From: Amycolatopsis pithecellobii
Lineage (GTDB): Bacteria > Actinomycetota > Actinomycetes > Mycobacteriales > Pseudonocardiaceae
Length of the DNA stretch: 64,000 nt
Reading direction: 5' to 3'
NCBI RefSeq assembly: GCF_009707865.1
Contig: NZ_WMBA01000017.1
Coordinates: forward strand, 1 to 64,000
Part shown: positions 44,176-52,563 of the stretch, piece after piece
Position numbering within the stretch: the stretch's first letter is position 1
How the letters are laid out: each line of letters begins with the position of its first letter
Program-made: the position numbers and the translations under genes
The notes under the pieces: generated by a model
Told to the model about the DNA's origin: nothing
Seen by the model: the letters and a program-made list of their open reading frames with translations, nothing else
Databases searched by the model: none

Positions 44176-44873
44176 GCTGCTTCGCCTGGGCGTTTGTGGT
44201 AGCGGTCCACGTATTCCAGTTCCGTCAATTCCAGGATTTTGTACATGATCTCGTCGGTAATGGAGCGCCGGATGGCCGGTGAGTTCTCCATTCCTTCGTA
44301 CCGGGAGAATTCCAGTGGCTCACCGAAGTGGACGCAGACCTTGGCCGGCCGGGGGATTTTCTTTCCGATCGGCAGCATTTTCTCCGTCCCGGTGAGCGCC
44401 ACGGGAACCACTTTCGCGCCGGTGGCCAGTGCTAGTGCGCCGACCCCGGTGTGGCCACGGTGCACTCGTCCGTCGAGTGATCGGGTGCCCTCCGGATAGA
44501 TCCCGAAAGCCCCACCGGCGTCCAGTACCTTGCGCGCCGCCTCCAATGCGGCAAGGCCCGCCGCGGCGTTTCCGCGTTCCACGGGGATGTAGTTCAGCGC
44601 TCGGAGGAACGCCGCGAACAGTCGCGCCCGTGGGCCTCTGCCGGTGAAGTACTCAGCTTTCCCCAGGAATGAAACGGGACGCGGCGCGACGATGGGGATC
44701 AGGAAAGTGTCCACCGCCGCCCGGTGGTTCGCGGCGAAGATGACGGGGCCGGTCAGCGGTACCTTCTCCGCCCCGTGCACTTCCGGACGGTAGACCAGGC
44801 GCGCCAGCGGTGCCAGCACCCGTCGGATCAACAGCTGCAGCAAGGTTCCTCCAACTCTCCTGACTCCCAGCAT
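44172..44873 (-). CDS. 1-acyl-glycerol-3-phosphate acyltransferase (PlsC-like)
   Basis: 233 residues from ATG 44873, where GGGCGGGGG lies 4 nt upstream; an ATG at 44924 adds 17 residues without a ribosome site. The PlsC blocks are present: VIFAANHRAAVDTFLIPIVA (NHx4D), YIPVERGN, GIYPEGTRSLDGRVHRGHTG (EGTRS) and VVPVALTGTEKMLP. It acylates lysophosphatidic acid or a related lipid at the membrane. In Mtb this stretch of the dapE-tag region has folP2 and gpgS, which are not seen here. Confidence 0.87.
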   Translation of the reverse strand: MLGVRRVGGTLLQLLIRRVLAPLARLVYRPEVHGAEKVPLTGPVIFAANHRAAVDTFLIPIVAPRPVSFLGKAEYFTGRGPRARLFAAFLRALNYIPVERGNAAAGLAALEAARKVLDAGGAFGIYPEGTRSLDGRVHRGHTGVGALALATGAKVVPVALTGTEKMLPIGKKIPRPAKVCVHFGEPLEFSRYEGMENSPAIRRSITDEIMYKILELTELEYVDRYHKRPGEAA

Positions 44874-44952
44874 GACACCCCCGCCCGCCCGCATCCAGGC
44901 ACGTGTAGCCGTCTGACCGAGCATGAACGGCCACGGGTGTCACAATCGTGGC

Positions 44953-45249
44953 GTGACGACCGCGCTGATCTACCTCGTAGTCATGTTGCTCGTGGCGGCG
45001 GTGGTGTTCCTGCTGGCCGCAGTCGTGTTCGGCCGCGGTGAAGAACTCGCGCCCCTGCCGCCCGGCAGCTCGCCCACCAGGCTGCCGGTCCGCGACATCA
45101 CGGGCGACGACGTGCAGGCCGTGAAGTTCCAACTTGTCCTGCGCGGCTACAAGATGTCCGAAGTGGACTGGGTGGTGCGCAGGCTCGGCACCGAGATCGA
45201 CTCCCTCCGTGCGCGGGTCGCCGAGCTGGAAAAAGAGTCCTCGAGATGA
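44953..45249 (+). CDS. DivIVA-domain membrane protein (Rv1209-like)
   Basis: 98 residues from GTG 44953. One N-terminal membrane segment (ALIYLVVMLLVAAVVFLLAA) and a C-terminal DivIVA-type motif, PVRDITGDDVQAVKFQLVLR then GYKMSEVDWVVRRLGTEID, ending in a short coiled coil. DivIVA motifs recruit proteins to curved membrane at poles and septa. Mtb Rv1209 occupies the same place before tagA. Stop overlaps the next ATG. Confidence 0.85.
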   Translation: MTTALIYLVVMLLVAAVVFLLAAVVFGRGEELAPLPPGSSPTRLPVRDITGDDVQAVKFQLVLRGYKMSEVDWVVRRLGTEIDSLRARVAELEKESSR

Positions 45250-45701
45250 CCGACCTCGTCACGTCCGTTGATATCGCGGCACCCGCCGGGACGACCTGGC
45301 TGGCGCTCACCGACTGGGAACGGCAGCACGAATGGATGCTCGGCACCGAAGTGCGGATCGTCCAGGGTGACGGGCGCAGCGTCGGCTCGCAGCTGTCCGC
45401 GTTCACCGGCCTGCACGGTGTCGGCTTCACCGACACGATGGAAATCACCGCATGGGAGCCGCCGGTGCGCTGCACCGTCCGGCACTCCGGCTCCGTCATC
45501 CGCGGCAGCGGCGCATTCCACGTGCACGCGAAAGGCGGGCAGGCCTCGACTTTCGTCTGGTCCGAGAGCCTCGAACCGCCGTTCGGCCCGGTCGGCAGGC
45601 TGGGCTGGCCCGTGGCCCGGCCGGTGCTGATGCTCGGGCTCCGCCAGTCACTGAGGCGGTTCGCCCGGTTCGCCGAGAACTACACGATCGGTGCGGCATG
45701 A
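45246..45701 (+). CDS. SRPBCC-fold (START/Bet v 1-like) protein
   Basis: 151 residues, polyketide cyclase/START type: DLVTSVDIAAPAGTTWLALT, WEPPVRCTVRHSGSVIRG, FVWSESLEPPFGPVGRLGW, with a hydrophobic ligand pocket expected. Function unknown. It overlaps both the DivIVA-domain gene upstream and tag downstream by 4 bases (ATGA), so the three are one transcript. Confidence 0.85.
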   Translation: MTDLVTSVDIAAPAGTTWLALTDWERQHEWMLGTEVRIVQGDGRSVGSQLSAFTGLHGVGFTDTMEITAWEPPVRCTVRHSGSVIRGSGAFHVHAKGGQASTFVWSESLEPPFGPVGRLGWPVARPVLMLGLRQSLRRFARFAENYTIGAA

Positions 45702-46264
45702 CCGCCGAACGCGGTGAGGACGGCATCGCCCGCTGCCCGTGGGGCAACAGCGCCCCCGACTACGCCGTCTACCACGACACCGAATGGGGTGTCGAGCTGC
45801 ACGGCCGCGACGCGCTCTTTGAGCGGCTGTGCCTGGAGGCCTTCCAGTCCGGCCTGTCCTGGATCACGATTCTCCGCAAACGCGAAGGATTCCGGCGCGC
45901 CTTCGCCGGTTTCATCCCGGAGAAGGTCGCGCAGTTCGGCGCGGACGACATCGCCCGCCTGCTCGAGAACAAAACGATCATCCGCAACCGCGCGAAGATT
46001 CAAGCCTCGATCACCAACGCTCGCGCCGTCGCCGAGCTGGACCGGCCACTGGACGAGTTGCTGTGGTCGTTCGCGCCCGCGGACACCCGCCCGCGCCCGC
46101 GGGCCATGGCCGACATCCCGGCGATCACCCCGGAATCGAAAGCCATGGCCCGCGAGCTGAAAAAGCGCGGCTTCGCGTTCGTCGGCCCCACCACGTGTTA
46201 CGCGCTGATGCAGGCCACCGGCATGGTCGACGATCACCTGCAAGGCTGCTTCCGCGCCACCTGA
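45698..46264 (+). CDS. tag: DNA-3-methyladenine glycosylase I
   Basis: 188 residues. RCPWGNSAPDYAVYHDTEWG (the Tag N-terminus with the zinc Cys), LCLEAFQSGLSWITILRKRE, and C-terminal KKRGFAFVGPTTCYALMQAT and GMVDDHLQGCF with the zinc ligands His and Cys. It removes 3-methyladenine from DNA. Mtb tagA (Rv1210) is the syntenic counterpart. It converges on the enoyl-CoA hydratase gene after 4 bases. Confidence 0.94.
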   Translation: MTAERGEDGIARCPWGNSAPDYAVYHDTEWGVELHGRDALFERLCLEAFQSGLSWITILRKREGFRRAFAGFIPEKVAQFGADDIARLLENKTIIRNRAKIQASITNARAVAELDRPLDELLWSFAPADTRPRPRAMADIPAITPESKAMARELKKRGFAFVGPTTCYALMQATGMVDDHLQGCFRAT

Positions 46265-46268
46265 ACGA

Positions 46269-47063
46269 CTACTTGCCCTGGAACACCGGCTTACGTTTGG
46301 CGACAAAGGCTTCGACCGCCTCGCGGTGGTCGGCGGTCGCGCCGAGCAGGGTCTGCGCCGCGTCTTCCGCGAGCAGCGCGTCCTCGAGGCTGCTCTCCGC
46401 GGAAACGGCCAGCACTTCCTTGATCTTCGCGTACGTGACAGTCGGTCCGGCCGCGAGTTTCGCCGCGACCGCATGTGCGCGCTCGGCCAGTTCCTCGTCC
46501 GGCACGACGTCGCCCACCAGCCCGAGCTGTTTCGCCTCGTCCGCGGGCACGGTGCGCGCCAGCAGCATCAGCTCGGCGGCGCGGCCGTAGCCGACCAGCC
46601 GCTGTAGCGTCCACGACGCGCCCGAGTCCGGCCCGAGCCCGACGTTCGCGAACGCCATCATGAAGTTCGCCGAAGCGGCGGCAATCCGCAGGTCAGCGGC
46701 GTAGGCGAAGGCCGCGCCCGCCCCAGCGGCCGGGCCGTTGACCGCGGCGATCACCGGTTTCGGCATCCCCACGATGGTCCGCACGATCGGGTTGTAATGG
46801 TCGTGCACGGTCCGCAGCGGCGACGAGTCGCCGGCCTGCAGCCGTGCGACGTGTTCCTTCAAGTCCTGCCCGGCACAGAACGCCTTTCCGGAGCCGGTGA
46901 GCACGATGGCACGCACGTCCGGCGCGTCCGCGGCCTCCTGCAATGCCGCGAGCAACCGTTCCTTCAGCTCCACGGTGAGCGAGTTGTAGGCGTTCGGCCG
47001 GTTCAGCGTCAGCGTCCGCACTCCGTCGGCGTCGGCGGTGAGCAACACTTCTTCGGTGATCAC
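46269..47063 (-). CDS. Enoyl-CoA hydratase/isomerase family protein
   Basis: 264 residues from GTG 47063 with AGGAGGA 7 nt upstream; a longer frame to 47180 lacks a ribosome site. Crotonase fold: RTLTLNRPNAYNSLTVELKE, the oxyanion-hole segments SGKAFCAGQDLKEH and NGPAAGAGAAFAYAADLRIA, and VGLGPDSGASWTLQRLVGY where typical hydratases carry the second catalytic Glu region. The aspartate in place of that Glu and the GQD motif resemble PaaG-type isomerases, so isomerase activity is possible. Substrate not known. Confidence 0.87.
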   Translation of the reverse strand: MITEEVLLTADADGVRTLTLNRPNAYNSLTVELKERLLAALQEAADAPDVRAIVLTGSGKAFCAGQDLKEHVARLQAGDSSPLRTVHDHYNPIVRTIVGMPKPVIAAVNGPAAGAGAAFAYAADLRIAAASANFMMAFANVGLGPDSGASWTLQRLVGYGRAAELMLLARTVPADEAKQLGLVGDVVPDEELAERAHAVAAKLAAGPTVTYAKIKEVLAVSAESSLEDALLAEDAAQTLLGATADHREAVEAFVAKRKPVFQGK

Positions 47064-47238
47064 GTGGGTCCTCCTGCTGCATGGGCGATCGGCGAGCCGC
47101 ATACCAGCACCTATGCAAACACGAAAAGATCGGTCCGCGTACGCACGCCCGCGCTGATGAGGGAGAATGGCGTGTGACACCCGGTTGGCTCAGACATGCG
47201 CGACCCGGGCGCGCCGGTTGAGACGGAGGGAGCACGCT

Positions 47239-47406
47239 ATGGCGGCCATGAAGCCCCGGACCGGAGATGGTCCCCTCGAGGTGACTAAGGAGGGGCGGGG
47301 CCTCGTGATGCGCGTGCCGCTCGAAGGGGGCGGGCGACTCGTCGTAGAGCTTTCGGCCGAGGAGGCCAAGGACCTGGGCGTCGCCCTGCAGGAGGCGACG
47401 AGCTGA
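47239..47406 (+). CDS. DUF3117 protein (Rv1211-like)
   Basis: 55 residues from ATG 47239 with GGAGGGAG upstream. Sequence MAAMKPRTGDGPLEVTKEGR then GLVMRVPLEGGGRLVVELSA. A very conserved small actinobacterial protein of unknown function; the Mtb homologue Rv1211 also follows tagA. It is the shortest conserved gene in the window and is independent of its neighbours. Confidence 0.92.
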   Translation: MAAMKPRTGDGPLEVTKEGRGLVMRVPLEGGGRLVVELSAEEAKDLGVALQEATS

Positions 47407-47481
47407 CGCTGCTCGTTCCCCCAGCCGGCTGACAGTTCCGTCCGCCGGTCTTTCGTTGTCCCCGCCCGGAGGTCTCCCAAG

Positions 47482-48870
47482 TTGGCGCGCTTCCCGTTGC
47501 CGTCCGTACCCAGCCGCATGATCGACATCGAGGTCTCCGATTCCCGCCGCCGTGGCATCCCGGTCGCCACCCTGGGCAGCGGCAAAGCCGGTGAGGTGCG
47601 TGACGGCGACGGCGACTTCCGCTGGCAGGTCGGCGCCGGCGAAGGCTCGGCCCAGGACTGGCGCACGGCGGGTGCCGCGCTCGTCCGCGCGGCGCAGTCC
47701 GACGGCCAACCGGCCAACGCCGTGCAGGTCGAACTGGGTCCCGAGCCCGACGGGCAGACGGTGGCCGAGCTGGCGATGGGCGCGCTGCTCGGCGGTTACC
47801 AGTTCAAGGTCACTGCCGCGCCCGCGCCCGCGGTGCGGACCCTCCGGTTGCTGACGCCGCACGAGCGCGCGGTTCCCGAGTACGAGAAAATCGTCGGCCG
47901 GGTAAGGGAGCTCGCGGCCGCCGCGACATTGGCGCGCGACCTCGCGAACTCGCCCTCGAACATCAAGAACCCGCAGTGGCTCGCCGCGGCCGCCGAACGG
48001 GTCGTCGGCGAGGTGTCCGGCGTGCGGGCGACGATCCACGACGAGAAATGGCTCGCCGAGCAGGGCTTCGGCGGGATGCTCGCGGTCGGCGGCGGCTCGG
48101 CCAGCCCGCCTCGGCTGATCGAGCTGGCGTACCGGCCACGCGGGGCATCGCGGCATCTGCTGCTGGTCGGCAAGGGCATTACATTCGACTCCGGTGGCCT
48201 GTCGATCAAACCCGCCGAGGGTATGCACCTGATGCGCACGGACATGGCCGGCGGCGCCGCGGTCATCGCCGCGACCAGCGCGATCGCCAGGCTCGGGCTC
48301 GGTGTTCGGGTCACCGCGCTGGTCCCGGCGGCGGAGAACCTGGTGTCCGGTGGTTCGTACCGCCCCGGTGACGTGGTCCGGCACTACGGCGGGATGACCA
48401 CCGAGGTCAGCAACACCGACGCGGAGGGCCGCATGGTCCTGGCCGACGCGCTGGTCTACGGCATCCGCAGGTTCCGCCCCGACGCGGTCGTCGACGTCGC
48501 GACGCTGACCGGCGCGATGAAGGTCGCGCTCGGTCTGCGCACGGGCGGCCTGTTCGCAACCGACGACGACCTGGCCGCCCGCGTACTCGCGGCGGGGGAG
48601 CAGGCGGGCGAGGCATGGTGGCGGATGCCGCTGCTGGAGGACCACGCCGACGCGGTGCGCGGCCAGCTCGCCGACGTGCGGCAGGCCCCGGGCGGTCCCG
48701 GCGGCGTCACCGCCGCGCTGTTCCTGCGCGAGTTCGTCGACGGTGTGCCGTGGGCGCATCTGGACATCGCGGGCCCGGCACGCGCGGAGACCACGTACGC
48801 CGAGGTGGTGCCCGGTGCGACGGGGTTCGCGGCGCGGACGCTGGTGGAGCTTGCCGCGTCCTACGCCTGA
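47482..48870 (+). CDS. pepA: Leucyl aminopeptidase, M17 family
   Basis: 462 residues from TTG 47482 (ARFPLPSVPSRM) with GGAGG 8 nt upstream; ATG 47518 is the alternative. N-terminal domain then the dizinc catalytic domain: LLVGKGITFDSGGLSIKPAE, MRTDMAGGAAVIAA, EVSNTDAEGRMVLADALVYG and WAHLDIAGPA. It releases N-terminal amino acids from peptides in the cytoplasm. The 3' end overlaps the LysR gene by 10 bases. Mtb PepB (Rv2213) is the same family but lies elsewhere. Confidence 0.93.
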   Translation: MARFPLPSVPSRMIDIEVSDSRRRGIPVATLGSGKAGEVRDGDGDFRWQVGAGEGSAQDWRTAGAALVRAAQSDGQPANAVQVELGPEPDGQTVAELAMGALLGGYQFKVTAAPAPAVRTLRLLTPHERAVPEYEKIVGRVRELAAAATLARDLANSPSNIKNPQWLAAAAERVVGEVSGVRATIHDEKWLAEQGFGGMLAVGGGSASPPRLIELAYRPRGASRHLLLVGKGITFDSGGLSIKPAEGMHLMRTDMAGGAAVIAATSAIARLGLGVRVTALVPAAENLVSGGSYRPGDVVRHYGGMTTEVSNTDAEGRMVLADALVYGIRRFRPDAVVDVATLTGAMKVALGLRTGGLFATDDDLAARVLAAGEQAGEAWWRMPLLEDHADAVRGQLADVRQAPGGPGGVTAALFLREFVDGVPWAHLDIAGPARAETTYAEVVPGATGFAARTLVELAASYA

Positions 48871-49772
48871 GCGCGCACATAGTCACGGAAGGCCCGCACC
48901 GCGGGTGTGAAGTGGTCACCGGGGCGCCAGCACAACCCGATCGTCCGGCTGGATTTCGGCGACAACGGAATCTCCGCGACACCGGCCGGAGCGGTCGCGC
49001 CGAACCGCGGCAGCACCGCCACGCCGAAACCGGCGGCGACCAGGCCGCGCACGGTGTCCGACTCCTGCCCCTCGAAGACGACCTTCGGCTCGAACCCGGC
49101 TTCCGCGCACAGCGCGTCGGTGATCTGACGGATCCCGTACCCGTGTTCCAGCATCACGAACTGTTCCTTGGCGAGTTCGGCGAAACGGACGCGCCGCCGC
49201 TCGGCGAGCCGGTGCCCGGCCGGTACGGACAGCAGCAGATCCTGTTCGGCGATGGCGATCGATTCCAAGCCCTCGGGCATGGGCGCGACGAGCGCGACGT
49301 CGAGCTCACCCGAGGTGAGCCGGTCGAGGATGTTCTGCCGCGAGCCCTGAACGAGGCTGAACCGCACACCCGGATGGTTCGCCCGGAACCCGCGCAGCAG
49401 GCTCGGTACCAGCGCACGGCCGAGCAGATGCAGGAAGCCCAGCACGACATGCCCGCTGTCCGGCTCGATCTCCTCGCGGACCTGCCGCGCGCCCGCTTCG
49501 ACCGGCGGAAGCGCCTGGCCCGCGGTGTCGGCGAGAATCGTGCCGACCCTGGTCAGCCGGATCCCACGACCGTCCGGCTCGGTCAGCGGGGCGCCGACCA
49601 CGTTGGCGAGCGCGGCCAGGCGCCGGCTCACCGTGGGCTGCGGGATGCCGAGTAGCTCGGCTGCCCGGGTGATGTTGCGCGTTTCACGTAGTGCGGACAG
49701 CAGCGCCAGATGAGGCACCAGCGCGGCGACGAGCCGCTGGTCAGCGGGCTCCGCCTGAGTTCCATACGTCAC
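48861..49772 (-). CDS. LysR-family regulator
   Basis: 303 residues from a GTG at 49772. N-terminal HTH (25-85): LALLSALRETRNITRAAELL, GIPQPTVSRRLAALANVVGA; then an effector-binding domain (about 100-300). It is divergent from an MFS exporter across 63 bases, the normal LysR arrangement, so it most likely activates that gene. The inter-gene sequence has two ACGTAT words (about 49792-49807) that could be part of a binding site. Confidence 0.9.
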   Translation of the reverse strand: MTYGTQAEPADQRLVAALVPHLALLSALRETRNITRAAELLGIPQPTVSRRLAALANVVGAPLTEPDGRGIRLTRVGTILADTAGQALPPVEAGARQVREEIEPDSGHVVLGFLHLLGRALVPSLLRGFRANHPGVRFSLVQGSRQNILDRLTSGELDVALVAPMPEGLESIAIAEQDLLLSVPAGHRLAERRRVRFAELAKEQFVMLEHGYGIRQITDALCAEAGFEPKVVFEGQESDTVRGLVAAGFGVAVLPRFGATAPAGVAEIPLSPKSSRTIGLCWRPGDHFTPAVRAFRDYVRAQA

Positions 49773-49822
49773 CGTATAGATGTTGCCAGTTTGACGTATT
49801 GGACGTATCGATTAGCCACGCT

Positions 49823-49828
49823 TAGCTT
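49823..49828 (+). promoter_or_regulatory. -10 box TAGCTT, leaderless promoter of the MFS gene
   Basis: TAGCTT ends 7 nt before the ATG at 49836. Upstream of it lie two ACGTAT words that may bind the LysR protein. Confidence 0.45.
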
Positions 49829-49835
49829 CGAGCGT

Positions 49836-51017
49836 ATGACCGCAGACCTGCTCGTTTCCGCGCCGGCCGGCGCCCGGCGCGTGAAGACTGCCGTGGCTGC
49901 GGCGGGTTTGTCGTCGTTCGCATTGCTGTACGCGCCGCAGTCGGTTTTGCCGCAGCTCGCCGCCCAGTACCACCTCGATCCCGGTGGTGCCTCGCTCGCG
50001 GTCAGCGTCGCGACCGGCGCCCTCGCCATCGCTGTGCTGCCGATCGCGGCGCTGTCGGAAATCGTGGGCAGGCGGCCGGTGATCCTCACGTCGGTCATCG
50101 TCTCCGCCGCGCTGGCGCTGGTGCTGCCGTTCGCGCCGTCGTACGGCTTTTTGCTGGTCCTGCGGGTTTTGCAGGGCATCTCGATCGCGGGCTTCACCGG
50201 CGTCGCCGCGGCCTATCTCGTCGAGCAGCTCGGCAAGACGGGGGTCGCGGCGGCGGTCGGTGCGATGATCGCGGGCAACTCGGTCGGGGGCATGCTGGGC
50301 AGGCTCTCGGCCGGGCTCAGCGCCGGGCCGCTGGGTTACCACGGCGCGCTTGCCGTCGCGGGGGTGCTCGGGTCGATTTTCTCGCTGGTGACGGTCTTTG
50401 CGCTGCCTCCATCGGCCGCCCGGCCGTCGCCGGAACGGACCGGGGTGCTGGCGGGAATCGGCATGGCCGTGCAGAAACCGATCCTGCTGGCGCAGTACAC
50501 CGTGGCGCTGCTCGCGATGGGATCGTTCGTCGCGGTCTACAACGCGGTCGGGTTCCGGCTGACCGGCTCCCCGCTGAACCTCTCGCCCGCGATCGCGTCG
50601 CTGGTGTTCCTGGCCTACGCCATCGGATCGGTGTCCTCGGCGACCGTGGGCCGGACCGTGGCGCGGTTCGGAGGGTTGCGCTCGGCCGTGGGCGCGCTGC
50701 TGATCACCGCGGCCGGTGTGCTGCTGACGTTGCCCGATTCGCTGGTGCTGGTGGTGCTCGGCATCGTGGTGATGACCGGCGGGTTCTTCGCCGCGCACGC
50801 GGTCGCGAACGGCTGGACCGCGGCCGAGGCACCCGAGGGGGCGCGCGGGCAGGCGTCCGGCACCTACACACTGACGTACTACCTGGGCAGCAGCGTCGGC
50901 GGAACCACGGGCAGCGTGATCTTCGCACACGCCGGCTGGAGCTGGCTGGTCGTGGCGGTCGTGTGCTGGCTCGCGGGCGCGGCCGCCGTGGTCACGCTGA
51001 CCGCTCGGCGACGGTGA
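49836..51017 (+). CDS. MFS-family drug or metabolite exporter
   Basis: 393 residues with twelve predicted membrane helices. The loop motif ALSEIVGRRPVILTSVIVS (motif A) follows the second helix, and the fifth-helix GAMIAGNSVGGMLGRLSAGL is typical of 12-helix exporters. Likely exports small molecules by proton antiport; substrate unknown. It starts by a leaderless ATG and is divergent from the LysR regulator. Its last 26 bases overlap the AraC gene. Confidence 0.88.
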   Translation: MTADLLVSAPAGARRVKTAVAAAGLSSFALLYAPQSVLPQLAAQYHLDPGGASLAVSVATGALAIAVLPIAALSEIVGRRPVILTSVIVSAALALVLPFAPSYGFLLVLRVLQGISIAGFTGVAAAYLVEQLGKTGVAAAVGAMIAGNSVGGMLGRLSAGLSAGPLGYHGALAVAGVLGSIFSLVTVFALPPSAARPSPERTGVLAGIGMAVQKPILLAQYTVALLAMGSFVAVYNAVGFRLTGSPLNLSPAIASLVFLAYAIGSVSSATVGRTVARFGGLRSAVGALLITAAGVLLTLPDSLVLVVLGIVVMTGGFFAAHAVANGWTAAEAPEGARGQASGTYTLTYYLGSSVGGTTGSVIFAHAGWSWLVVAVVCWLAGAAAVVTLTARRR

Positions 51018-51765
51018 GCCGCGACGCGAGCGGCGGCAACGCGACCAGCACCGGAGTGTCCCATTCGGCCAGCACGTCCAGCTGCACGTCGCGGTGGTGG
51101 AGCGGGGCGCGCGGGCTGACGCATACCGGTTCGGCCGCGGCACCCGCGACCGTGCGCGTGGGGACCAGCTGCGTCTCGGCGCACGCCTTGGCAGGCAGGG
51201 CGGCGGCGAGCAGCCAGTAGCGCCCGGCTGGGACGTCGGCGAGCAGAAAGTCCCCGGTCTGGCCGAGCAGGGTGCCGCTCACCGGATAGCCGCGAGCCGC
51301 GCGCCGGGGGAACAGCCCGACGTACACCGCGGCCTCACCGACCGCCGCACTGGCCGCGGCGCTCAACCGCACCGACCCGGTGACCATTCCGCCCTCGCGC
51401 GCGGCGCCCGGCACCATGATCGGCCGCGGCGGGGAGTCCGCGAGCAACTCGGGTAATCGCCGGAACCGTGCAGGGGACTGCCCGACCGCGCTGGTGAACC
51501 GGGCGGTGAACGTGCCGACCGAGGTGAACCCGACGGCGTGGCAGATGTCGATCACGCGTTCGTCGCTCGCCAGCAGGAGCCGTTTGGCCTGATGGAACCG
51601 GTGTGTCGCGATGAACTGCCCCGGCGGCCGGCCGAGCTGGCGTTCGAAGGCGCGGGACAGGTGAAACGGGCTGTAGCCGACGTGATCAGCCACGTCGCAC
51701 AACGTGATCCGCTCGCCGCAGTGCCCGGCGATGAAGCGAGCGGCATCGACCACGGCCTTGCGCAT
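50992..51765 (-). CDS. AraC-family regulator with N-terminal HTH
   Basis: 257 residues from ATG 51765 with GAGGAGGTGACC upstream. Unusually the DNA-binding domain is N-terminal (1-105): ITLCDVADHVGYSPFHLSRA, FERQLGRPPGQFIATHRFHQ, and GFTSVGTFTARFTSAVGQSP. The C-terminal 150 residues (GMVTGSVRLSAAASAAVGEA, YVGLFPRRAARGYPVSG) form a beta-rich domain that I cannot name, perhaps the ligand sensor. Palindromic element copy C lies just upstream with a TACGGT box 25-30 bases from the likely mRNA start. Confidence 0.86.
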   Translation of the reverse strand: MRKAVVDAARFIAGHCGERITLCDVADHVGYSPFHLSRAFERQLGRPPGQFIATHRFHQAKRLLLASDERVIDICHAVGFTSVGTFTARFTSAVGQSPARFRRLPELLADSPPRPIMVPGAAREGGMVTGSVRLSAAASAAVGEAAVYVGLFPRRAARGYPVSGTLLGQTGDFLLADVPAGRYWLLAAALPAKACAETQLVPTRTVAGAAAEPVCVSPRAPLHHRDVQLDVLAEWDTPVLVALPPLASRLTVAERSA

Positions 51766-51797
51766 CCGGTCACCTCCTCGGAAGTCACGATGGCGCC

Positions 51798-51902
51798 ACC
51801 GTACTGTGTCGACCGATACCAATCCGACCACAGTTACGGCAAACAGCCTGTGTAGCTCGGCTTCCGGTTGAGCGGTCGGCCTACTTTTGGTCGGATTGGA
51901 GC
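51798..51902 (-). repeat. Dispersed palindromic element, copy C, upstream of the AraC gene
   Basis: Read on the minus strand: CCAATCCGACCA, AAAGTAGGCCGACC, a diverged middle, then GCCGTAACTG and the arm TGGTCGGATTGGTATC, ending ACACAGTACGGT. The TACGGT box (51798-51803 on plus) points at the AraC gene. Confidence 0.8.
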
Positions 51903-51937
51903 TCGGGCACCGACAAAAACCGGTCCGCAGCGGACGC

Positions 51938-52277
51938 TCAGCGGACCAACTCGACCCGCACGGTGAGCTCGAGCTCAACCCACGCGCGATCGGTCGTCAC
52001 GGCCACCCCGTCCGGAAGGTCGTCGGCCAGGGCCAGACATGCTCGATCGGCCAGAGAGAGCCCCGCCTTGCGGGTCGCCGGTCACAGCTTTGCCGCCTTG
52101 GCGGCCGCGGTGGCGTCGAACGCGGCGACGGTCGCGCCGAGCGCGATCAACGCCGCCGCATCATCTGTAGTTGAGAGCGGAGATCATCGAGCCGGGCAAA
52201 AGATCTGCCACCTTCTCGTGGCCAGGCTCGGTGCGCAGCAGTGGCAGGACTGCACTGGCGTCGAGCACGGCGATCAT
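51938..52277 (-). pseudogene. Decayed PIN-domain (VapC-type) toxin gene
   Basis: An ATG at 52277 overlapping the antitoxin stop (ATGA) opens MIAVLDASAVLPLLRTEPGH, the PIN start with its first catalytic Asp, but a stop occurs after 38 codons (TGA at 52161-52163). The rest of the domain is still recognisable beyond it: FDATAAAKAAKL, then a TGA where CGA is expected, then PATRKAGLSLADRACLALAD, the PIN block with the catalytic Asp, and the ending VTTDRAWVELELTVRVELVR before the stop at 51938. The central part is shorter than in intact PIN proteins. Translation of a working toxin is not possible as the sequence stands. Confidence 0.85.
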
Positions 52278-52495
52278 GCCCGTCCCGTTCGGCGATCCTT
52301 GGCGTCGGACACCGTGGCGTTGCCGCTCGAGTCCTCGCGGGCCGCCTCAGCGCGCCGTTCCGCGATCAGCTCAGCCGCGGCGCTGCCGGTGTGCCCGGCA
52401 GTCGCCGTGGTTACGCGATTCTGGATACGGCGTGCGACCAGCCGCTGCCCTGACTCGATTCCCGCGGCTCGCCGGACCGGCGCCGGGATGGTCAC
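52274..52495 (-). CDS. AbrB/MazE-type antitoxin, possibly shortened
   Basis: 73 residues from GTG 52495; the frame continues upstream to about 52560 (LAQLTASPDGR) but without a usable ATG, GTG or TTG. The SpoVT-AbrB core is clear: RVTIPAPVRRAAGIESGQRL followed by a helical, charged tail (ELIAERRAEAAREDSSG). It overlaps the decayed PIN gene by 4 bases, so together they are a VapBC-type module. It may still bind DNA, but its N-terminal strand seems lost or uses a CTG start. Confidence 0.7.
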   Translation of the reverse strand: MTIPAPVRRAAGIESGQRLVARRIQNRVTTATAGHTGSAAAELIAERRAEAAREDSSGNATVSDAKDRRTGRA

Positions 52496-52563
52496 GCGGC
52501 CGTCCGGGCTGGCTGTGAGCTGCGCGAGTGGCGCCTCTGCGGATGCGTCAAGCTCCGCCAGAC

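Noticed and set aside
46693-48759. Minus-strand frame of 688 codons
   Set aside because: Shadow of pepA and the enoyl-CoA hydratase region; low-complexity Arg/Gly/Pro composition.
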